Assembly: GCA_039545315.1 (NCBI GenBank) | Contig: BCIM01000011.1 | Span: forward strand, 186,001-250,000 | From: Kondoa malvinella | Lineage: Eukaryota; Basidiomycota; Agaricostilbomycetes; Agaricostilbales; Kondoaceae | DNA: 64,000 nucleotides | Direction of reading: 5' to 3' | Shown here: one piece after another, positions 55,923 through 64,000 of the stretch | Numbering within the stretch: the stretch's first letter is position 1 | Layout: each line of letters starts with the position of its first letter | Notes under the pieces: model-generated | The model's input: only the letters and a program-made list of their open reading frames with translations | Databases searched by the model: none | What the model was told of the DNA's origin: nothing | Made by a program: the position numbers and the translations under genes

Positions 55923-56482
55923 GTCGATTCTGAACCAAGAGCAGAAGTAAAGATTCGGTTGAACAAGACAGGGAGAGAAAAGAAGCACCAAGATGAGATG
56001 CTCTGATTGATGCAAGCGAAATGCGGTGAACCGTGTGATCTGAGCGGTGTCGGATTTTGTAGCACTGTACCAGGAGGGCAGTTGTGCAAGCTGTACTATC
56101 ACAAATGCAGTGCTGCCTCTAGCATCGGTAAGAATACGCGCGCAGGGTAGGTCGCGTGGAACGAGCTGTAATACAATCTCGGCGGTGCGACTCCATCTGG
56201 AATCGAAAAATGAAGGGAGGAAAGAAAAGCAGACGATCATAGGACAACAGAGCTGAGACGCGAAGGGCGAAGACGATAGAGAAGCTCAAACGACAGGGAG
56301 GCTCGAGTCTATTGTCCAAACACCTACCGTGCATTTCAGTCAGCCTCGCAGAGCAGTCTGCACAGGACTCACATAATAATCGCGCCCCTGGACGCTTATA
56401 AGGCATATCAAATCCGTGTTTTGAAACTCGTTTGACCTGCCCGCCTAAATCCCTGATGGCCTGAAAAGTAATCTTTTCGATC
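55923..56482. other. 560-bp stretch between folylpolyglutamate synthase and aldo-keto reductase
   Basis: Promoter of the aldo-keto reductase plus the folylpolyglutamate synthase 3' flank. A 95-codon minus-strand frame (56119-56406) is Arg/Cys-rich and shows no domain; I treat it as chance. Confidence 0.4.
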
Positions 56483-58438
56483 TCATATACCTGACACTTC
56501 TGTTACACCGCCAACCAAATGCAGACTCCCACAAGCCAGAACCGAGACTTTGCCATTCTCTTTCTGAGTCTGCGCAAATCGCACAGCTGATTCCACCGAG
56601 TCCATTACATGTACACTTTCACCAGTTGTGGTTTTGATAGGTAGAAGGTCTATCCACGCTTTTCTAAGACCCTCTTGTACTGAAAGATCCGTGTTCGCAG
56701 CGACGGCAGCAAGATCTATAGATGATGAGCTTTGGTACTAGCACATTTTGCAGACTCACCAGCTTTCCACTGTCCGCTGGTATACGTGACATTTGGACAA
56801 AAGACGACATGCGAGAAAAGATTCGCTTTCGAGCAGCCGAGGATTGATTCCAATCGTGCCGATAATGCTTCTAGTAATTCTTTCCCGATCCGATCTGAAG
56901 TGCAATTGAATATTAATATCCGACTGGTCATCATCAGCTTTCTAACGATGCAGAATGTAAAGCTGAAGCACACCTTGATTCCTTGACCCCTTTTTCAGCG
57001 CCAAACCAATCAGCGCAGACTTGAAGACTATCGACCGTATGCGCTCCATCCAAATACCAAGTCAGACTTCCTACTTTTGGGTCTGCAGCAATCTGACATC
57101 GACCAGGCCAGAAAGCATTCTCGAGACCTTTTCGGGCCGGTTCAGGCAGATCAGTCTTGCCTTTGATAGCATCGTCGATTGCTGGAAGGAGGTCTTGCGC
57201 TGGTTTGAAGACTGAAGGTAGAGATTTGGCAGAAAGACAATCTCGGACTAGAGCTAAAGCGAGAGAAGCGTTCGTTTGCTGATGTGCGCCAGCCACACCT
57301 ATAGATCATCAGCCATATATCTTGATACACTGCGAGAGCATACCAAGCTTGATGTTCTGTACTGCTTGCAAAACTGGAATGGTATTGAACGATGATGTCT
57401 GCTCGAATTACCATCTGTTGATATGGTTTTGCGGGAAGCTCACTTTAGCAGTCTTTGCAGTATCTTCTACTACCCTTTGTGCGCCCTCTGGTTGACTAAC
57501 GCTCAACGCCGGACAGTCTTTCTGTTCGAGCTGCATTGAGCTTGCGTCTGTTAGCTAACTGAAAGGCTGACTTTATAGATTCCCGCCTTTGCGCTAGCGA
57601 TCAATTCGATAGTGTTTCCCAAGATAGCAGTATGGTCGAGCCCTAGAGGTGTGATACCGGTCGCCAAAGGAACAGGAACGAGGTTCGTAGTATCGAGCAG
57701 ACCGCCAATACCAACTTCTAATACTGTCGCGTCGACCTAGACCATAATCAAACTTTGTGCGGCAGACTACAACGCAGGCAAAACGTACCTTCTCGCACAA
57801 AAAGACATGAAACGCCATAATGGTCAAATATCGAAAGTAAGCCGGCCTCAAGGTGGAATCCTCCAATTTCCTCTGTCGGGAAATCATCAACCAACGATGT
57901 ATAATTTCTTGATCTGATCCATAATCGCGCACCACTTGGTTCTCCTCGTATTTATCCCAAACTTGCCAAAAGTATTTCGCAAACAGTTCTTCAGAGATGG
58001 GTTGACCGTTGATACGAATCCGTTCTCGGACGGCTACTAGATGCGGAGAGGTGTAGAGACCTATTTTGGCTTTGGGTGAAAGGTGGGTGAGGAGGGAGGA
58101 AGTGAAGGCGCTTGTCGAGCCTTTGCCTTTTGTCCCTGCTATATGGAGGACGTTAAGGCGATTGAGATCGTTCGGCTAGCACGAGGTCAGTTATTGGATA
58201 CAGAGACAGAAACGCATAGCATACAGTGTAGCCTGCGCGATGTAAGTATTCGATGCTTTCACCAATGATGAACGGCGTGCGAGAGGCATAGTTTGATTTG
58301 ATGTCGGCCAAGACAGATGCATTGGATTGTAAGGAATTGAGAGCTTGGATAGCTTCCTTTCAACAGAGACATAAGGACTCGACAGAGGTGCAAGGCCAAA
58401 AAAAGTCAACAAACAGCGTAAGAACGAGAGGAAGACAT
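56483..58438 (-). CDS. MET7: folylpolyglutamate synthase
   Basis: Adds glutamates to folates, retaining them in the cell and serving one-carbon metabolism. The first exon MSSSRSYA joins in phase to EAIQALNSLQSNASVLADIK, the form seen in MET7 rather than the shorter FOL3. The ATP loop is LNVLHIAGTKGKGSTSAFTS. It continues IGLYTSPHLVAVRERIRING, FFRYLTIMAFHVFL-type, EVGIGGLLDTTNLVPVPLAT, GITPLGLDHTAILGNTIELI, GAHQQTNASLALALVRDCLS, WPGRCQIAADPKVGSLTWYL with DGAHTVDSLQVCADWF, and a C-terminal MDSVESAVRFAQTQKENGKV plus LACGSLHLVGG. About eight introns. 118 bp separate it from the divergent GET3 start. Confidence 0.93.
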
Positions 58439-58556
58439 GGTATTCAGAGTGAAAGGGTATCTTGTGACGAGACTCCAGCGCATGCAACGGTCACCAGAAA
58501 TACAGACGGCCAAGTCGATGACACGGGTTGAGCAGCATCAGCCAAGTATCACAAAA

Positions 58557-60054
58557 ATGGCAGTAGTGCTGGATGAACAAGTGAATGAGCCCTCGTTACA
58601 GAATCTGTTGGATCAAGAAGGACTGCATTGGATATTCGTGGGCGAGTCCAGTTGACACCGACGACATGGGCAGGCAGTTCTGATGCGCGTGTTTGGACAG
58701 GCGGCAAGGGTGGTGTAGGCAAGACTACGACTTCCTGCTCTCTGGCTACACAGCTTTCATATTGTCGTGAATCTGTCTTGCTCATGTTTGTCCTTCAATC
58801 TGACCGTCTTGTTACAATGCTGATCTGCTTTTGTGCAGTTCTACTGATCCCGCGCACAATTTGAGGTCAGGCTACACTTAAAGAGGCCAGCCGTAGCTCA
58901 CATTACTTGTCGTGTCCACAGTGACGCCTTGTAAGTCATCCGACACGTATATCTTGACATGTCTGAACATTCTCCCAAAGCGGTCAAAAGTTTGGCAAAG
59001 ATGCGACCAAAGTCAATGGCTATGAGAACTTGTTTGCAATGGAAATTGATCCCAACAGCTCTATACAAGAAATGATTGAATCTTGTGAGTTCCTGTCTCT
59101 TTACGTGCCTTGGCTCGTGATGAAACTAGGCGTCCACAGCCGACTCTGGTACTGGATCCATGATGCAAGACCTTGCTTTCGCAATTCCAGGAGTGGATGA
59201 AGCATTGGCATTTGCCGAATTAATGAAGTAGATCCCTAATAGCTTCCACTCCATACAAGCTGACAACATGATAGACACGTCAACTCTATGAAATACTCCG
59301 TCATCGTATTCGACACTGCGCCAACAGGTCACACTCTGCGATTCTTGCAATTCCCTTCTGTTCTTGAGAAAGCTCTGGCCAAACTCAGCGGGCTAAGTGG
59401 CAAGTTTGGTCCCATGATGCAATCTGTTCGTCTTGCTTTCCGATCCTGCGTAGGTCAGGAAGCTGAAGTTTGAACAGATGGGGTCCATGTTTGGTATGGG
59501 CAATGGTTTGAATGTGGATGAAGCCTTTTCGAAATTGGATGGCATGAGGACTGTTATTACAGAGGTCAACAAGCAATTCAAGGATCCCGTAGGTCGTCCC
59601 AGTACAAAGTCATTCTTTGCTGATGTTGTTCTGTTTGCGATTCTACAGGACAAGACGACTTTCGTCTGCGTCTGCCAAGCCGAGTTCCTCTCACTCTACG
59701 AAACCGAGCGTCTAATCCAAGAACTCACCTCTTACGAAATCGACACGCACTGCATCGTCGTCAACCAACTTCTCTTCATCAACAAAGATTCCGGCTGCGA
59801 CCATTGTAAAGTCCGGTTCGCCATGCAAAAGAAATACTTGGGCGAGATTGCAGAGTTGTACAATGATGATTTCAACGTCGTCAAGATGCCTTTGTTGACG
59901 GGTGAAGTGCGAGGGGTTGAAAAGATTAAAAAGTGCGTTGCATGTCCATCTTTGCTTTTTATCGAGCTGAGTAATGCGCATCTTGCACAGCTTCTCGGAT
60001 ATGCTCGTCAAGCCTTATTTGCCGGCTGACAAGCTCAAACCTTTCGATCCATGA
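58557..60054 (+). CDS. GET3: GET3, ATPase that guides tail-anchored proteins to the ER
   Basis: Homodimeric cytosolic ATPase of the ArsA/Get3 family. Starts [29 protein letters not shown]. The P-loop [20 protein letters not shown] is crossed by an intron (58642-58700) that must use a GC donor. Switch regions: [20 protein letters not shown] and [20 protein letters not shown]. The client-binding region is Met-rich ([17 protein letters not shown]). It continues [20 protein letters not shown], then the zinc pair in [10 protein letters not shown] and [13 protein letters not shown]. Ends [20 protein letters not shown]. About eight introns. Domain set complete, length near the usual 330-350 aa. Confidence 0.95.
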
Positions 60055-60640
60055 TTACATTCTGGTGAAGGTGCTTACCATACATATTATCTGGACGAGT
60101 CTGATAATGCATGTGCAGATTTCTCACTTGCTGTCCTATCACGCCAGCGTCCCGAAGTATCGCTGGCAGCATCGCTCGTCGTTGCATAAATTGGAGCTGA
60201 AGCGGAAAACTTGTTACTAGCTTCACATTTTGGATCCCGCTTGTCTCGCGCGGCATCCGCGGCATATAGTCAGCAGAGATCAGCTGTTCCTGCACATCAC
60301 GAGACATCGCTATTTCAAGGGCATATGACTCTGCTCCAGATCCACGAACTTCTGAACGAGACACGCTAGTTCAAGCGCTCTTACCCATGCGGCCTTCGCG
60401 CTGATATACCAATACACGAAGCTGCGAACTGGAGATATACCCTGCCTTGCCTTGATTCCTTTTGCAGAAGTTAAAGACGGACAAAGCACGAGCGAAATAC
60501 GCGCAAGTACGACTATTGGCGCCTCACGAGCGGCTCTACTGGACCCTGCTGTATCTCGACAAGCCTCTGCGCAAGATCTGAGCTTGATCTGGAGTGAAAT
60601 CTTTGTAGTCTCGACCCTTTTGTGACGCGCTCTCAAACAT
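60035..60640 (-). CDS. unknown protein, about 147 aa
   Basis: Three exons join in phase: MFESASQKGRDYKDFTPDQA, QILRRGLSRYSRVQ, then NQGKAGYISSSQLRVLVYQR, EGRM, then EVRGSGAESYALEIAMSRDV, QEQLISADYMPRMPRETSGI and QNVKLVTSFPLQLQFMQRRA. The introns are GTAGAG...AAAAG and GTAAGAG...TTCAG. The text is protein-like and basic, with no recognised domain. A donor-like GGTAAGC near 60085 suggests a further exon could lie antisense to the GET3 3' end; otherwise the stop at 60035 overlaps the last 20 nt of GET3. Its start codon shares the CATG at 60638-60641 with the divergent LIM/RhoGAP gene. Confidence 0.5.
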
Positions 60641-63600
60641 GGCGCAAGTGTCTACTACGCCTACACGAAGTCAAAGTCTCAATGGCCTGAATGAAGAGCC
60701 TACTGCGTCGCCTAGTCGGATTACAAAAGACGAATCAGAGACAGCAAGCAGCTGTTGTAATGGCTGCAGGCAGAATTTGGAAAGCAATAACGATTCAGTC
60801 GTAGTGAGCTTTGGGAGTGCTTTCTGTGCGTGTCTATGACTTGCTACAGGAGGGCTAGACTAATGTGAGGCGCGTAGATCATGTGGATTGCTTGTATGTT
60901 TGTTGGTATACCCAGCTTGACTTGGCAGCTAAGCCGTTTGCAGCCGTTGCGCGAAATGTTCAAATCTGGTAGAGCATGAAGCAAACCTGCTTCTGTTGTC
61001 GGATGGATCACCAGTGTAAGCCTCGAATTGTCGAACATGAACAACCCGTTGACAATGACAACATGTAGCTGCCAAAACTGCTCATACGTCTGCTCGTTGT
61101 GCGACCAAGCTATAACAGATGAAGCAATAGTTACAGGTCAGTGCGCTAGACTTGCTTCTGGCGTCAAGGCTGACATGAAGAAATCAGGCAATGAAAGCTA
61201 TCATACCGAATGCTTCAAATGCAAGTCGTGTCAAAATAGGATACAAGAGTTGGTCTTCGCCAAAACCAGCCAAGGGATATACTGGTAAGTACTAGTAACC
61301 AGACATAACCGTCTTCCGACAGATTGAAACAGCATGTCATGTCATAACGAACGGGTCAGCCGAAGTCGACGACACGCAGAAGCGCGTAAGAACAAAGCTA
61401 CCAAGTCGAAGGAGGGTAAATCCTTGCTGTCGAGATCCAGATCGCAAGCGTCGCGGCCTACCAAGACACCTTCTCCTTCGGCTCGCAATTGGACTGAATA
61501 TGACTTTCCGACGCCTGGCTCTTCTGAAGCTCCATCTCGAGGTCCTTTGTCGCCTGATTCGGAATCTGCTTCACCCCTGCCTGAGACTCAATCGCTAGCA
61601 ACTAGTCCCGCCAAAATTCCTTCTTCCTCTAATGCATCCTCAAATACCAATAGTGCCAACAATACGACTGTCTTGCCCGAAATTGTGGAAGTTGAGCAAA
61701 TAACACCTCTACCAAGATCAAGCAGCCGGACGGAAAAGATGGTCATAATATCTGACCGTGACAAGGATATGCCTGCGCCTCCCGATTCGCCAACCATTTC
61801 CATATCAGATCACCAGACTGCCTTAGATAACGCACGACCTAGAACTTCATCTCGAGCAGCCTCTCCTCAGCCTAGAGACTCGAGCAGAGGTCGTAGCCGA
61901 ACCTATGATGGCGATACATCAAATACCCTTACGCCTCCGCCGCGGCAATACGAGTCTTCCTCAGCTATAGATCAACTCTCACTGTCCGCTCCGCCATCGC
62001 ATAGAAGCTATTCTTCCGATGCCGAAACGAAAAAGGCTCATCGCAACTCTATGCTTTTGCCTTCCGCCAAGCCAGATAGATCAGCTAACCGGCGTTCAGG
62101 CTTTTATGGCATCCCATCTACCCCTCCCGTACAGCCGCAGATCGGGCTCGACTCAATCGCAGATTCGCCGCTTGCTGCCGAGCCTACCAGTCCAAGTCCG
62201 CGCAGAAGCATAGAACAGGAAAGGCAGCCTCTGAACCGGCCTGCTTCGCCTCAACTACCAACTCTCGACCTGCCTACTGAAGAGCTGGGCGACAACATTG
62301 ACATCAGGGAGGCGAAACAGAGCCACATGCCTGAATCGCTACAAAAGTCAATGTCCTTTTACGACCCTGATCTACTCATATACCTCGACGCTGTGCCAGC
62401 TACACCTCGGGCTGAAGATGACCGGAAGAGTGTCCAGATGCCTGTGGATGCAGACGACACAATGGTCGGCCCGCTCGCTTTAGACGTACCATCCGAACAA
62501 GGATCTCCATCAAGTCAGAATGGTTGGTCAGCTGGGGTAAGCGAAGCAGGCTCGGATGAGAGAGAATCGGCCAACGAAGCGGAAGAGGGCGATGAAGCGG
62601 AAGAGCTGAATACAGATCAGTTGAGAGAGTCGATGCAACGGTTGTCAAGATCTGGTTCAACCGGAATGACTCTTGAGCTGGATCTGGTTGAGACCTTGAT
62701 TGCGGATCTGGAGAGTACAAAGGACAAGATGAAGACTCTGCAGCAGAAGTATAACGCTATCAGGGTGAGTGCGACCGGTCTGTGCCCTAGCTATGGGCTG
62801 ATGAAGCGTCTGGCATCTCGCAGCGCGCCAGCTCGCAGTACCTCGAAGGGATCCATAGTGCTCGCGGAGAAGCCGACAAAGAGGCAGCACTGCGGCATGA
62901 GGCACAGGCTGAAATGGCCGAGCTCAAGACTCAATTGCATGAACAGGCGATCCGACTTGCTACCATCAATGCTGAAAAGAAAGCGGACAAGGACCTAGCA
63001 GATCGGTCATCTCAGCTGCGAACGTCTGTCTATGGGATGGAGAAGCATCTCTCTATACTCAAGGCAGAACGAGACATGACTGTGGCAGAAGTAGCGGAAC
63101 TTCAGTCGATGTGAGCGTTTACCGGCCTTTCTTTCAGGAAGCGAACTGAATACCTTGTTTACAGCCAATCCAGTGACGACGGTCATGGCATGCCGGGGGT
63201 CTCCCTCGCAACTCGTCTAGATATGATCAAGAGCGAACATCGCCAAGCCTTGGAAACGCTTGTGCTGGAGCGCAATTTGACAGAACGTGACGTCCTGCGT
63301 CTCCGCGAAGAAAAAGCAGACCTGCAAGAGGAAGCTACTCGACTGCAAGAACAGAATGGAGAGATGCATGCTCAGAATGCCGAGCTACATCGGCAGCTGG
63401 AAGCAGCTCGTGAATCGCTTGGTCGGCTACAAATGCACTCAGCAAAACCGGCAGCAACAGCTATGCGAATACGAGAGCAGGCCAGCTCGCAAGGTAGATC
63501 CTCCCTCGCCAGTAGTGTGGACACAATACCAGAGGTCGGCGGCCTAACACAAGCCACTCGTATTGAACAAGTAGCTCCCCAGCCAGTCAAGAAGTTCAAA

Positions 63601-64000
63601 TGGGGCAAGGGCAAGACTGTTGTGGACCAGAAGTCAGCCGGTCCGACACACAAAGCAGCTCAAGGTTCTGTCGCGTCTACAACCAGAGCCGGATCTACAG
63701 ATCTGCTGGCTCGGCACCACGTCTTTCAACAGGTCAACATTCTGCGGACTGGCGTACGATGCGAGCATTGCACCGAAAAGATGTGGGGATTGCAAGAATC
63801 CAGATGCGCAGGTATGTCTAATGACAGGACAACATAGCAAGGCCTGACTCTTGACGGTCTTTAGCGTGCGGCATCTACTGTCACTCGAAATGCGCGCCAT
63901 ATTACCAAATACATTGCAACTCCGCAGCTACGGAAGATCTCACTTCTAATGCGCCGGCAGCTCCGAGCGTCTTTGGCATTGACCTGTCCAAACAAGCCCA
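60639..64000 (+). CDS. LIM-LIM-coiled coil-C1 protein, probable Rho GTPase-activating protein (3' end beyond window)
   Basis: N-terminal part of a polarity regulator of the Rga/Lrg type. Starts MAQVSTTPTRSQSLNGLNEE. LIM 1 is rebuilt over three introns: CCNGCRQNL, VVVSFGSAFYHVDCFRCAKC, NLLLLSDGSPVCQNC. LIM 2 is CSLCDQAITDEAIV, ESYHTECFKCKSCQNR, CMSCHNER. A Ser/Pro-rich stretch follows (61360-62640), then coiled coil (LVETLIADLESTKDKMKTLQ; LREEKADLQEEATRLQEQNG). The C1 zinc finger is HHVFQQVNILRTGVRCEHC, EKMWGLQ, CAACGIYCHSKCAPYYQIHC. The last visible residues FGIDLSKQA match the opening of a RhoGAP domain, whose arginine finger lies outside the window. Confidence 0.85.

Noticed and set aside
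1..64000. Transposons, CRISPR arrays, tRNA and rRNA genes
   Set aside because: No reverse transcriptase, transposase, terminal repeats, spaced repeats or cloverleaf sequence noticed; short tRNAs with introns could still be missed by eye.

Overview
The window is nuclear DNA of a fungus, most likely a basidiomycete, with a compact genome. Protein genes lie 50-700 bp apart on both strands. Nearly all are cut by many short introns of about 40-70 nt. The gene set is typically fungal: a Zn2Cys6 regulator, a PalI/SUR7-like protein, NoxR, an Rga/Lrg-type RhoGAP and a BSC6-like transporter. I assign no genus. I saw no rRNA, tRNA, transposon or CRISPR array. Exon joins were worked out by eye from splice sites and family motifs, so CDS coordinates run from start codon to stop codon and include introns.

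Layout. 1-5.4 kb (minus): Zn2Cys6 regulator running off the left edge, a conserved unknown fungal protein, and a conserved nuclear-type protein that databases call a BTB transcription factor. 5.4-7.9 kb (plus): EF-hand type II mitochondrial NADH dehydrogenase. 8.1-10.0 kb (minus): small unknown protein, then a PalI/SUR7-like four-helix protein whose 3' end contains an extraordinary C16-G-C16-A-C16 tract. 11.3-15.2 kb (plus): MYND zinc-finger protein and a Gln-rich low-complexity protein. 15.3-18.1 kb: RING/coiled-coil protein (minus) and the 9-1-1 clamp subunit Rad1 (plus), sharing a 130-bp divergent promoter. 18.4-23.6 kb: unknown CxxC protein, NAC alpha, MBF1, GPI2.

24.0-32.5 kb is the most unusual part. 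Three tandem paralogues of a seven-helix membrane protein that I cannot assign to any family lie on the plus strand, with an opposite-strand MFS transporter between copies A and B. 32.6-43.0 kb is housekeeping: proteasome chaperone Rpn14/PAAF1, SF3B2, NADPH-oxidase regulator NoxR, branchpoint-binding protein SF1, ribosomal protein eS27 and a METTL-type methyltransferase. 43.2-48.0 kb holds two divergent genes for secreted proteins: a berberine-bridge-type flavin oxidase and an aspartic protease with an altered second active-site motif.

48.1-64.0 kb: PP2A leucine carboxyl methyltransferase, a large ankyrin-RCC1-BTB-BTB protein of IBTK type, an aldo-keto reductase, folylpolyglutamate synthase, GET3, an unknown small protein, and a LIM-LIM-coiled-coil-C1 protein (RhoGAP N-terminal part) running off the right edge. 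Gene structure shows notable features: a 12-nt coding microexon in NAC alpha, a GC-AG intron inside the GET3 Walker A motif, an eS27 first coding exon made only of ATG, and divergent start codons overlapping in one CATG.
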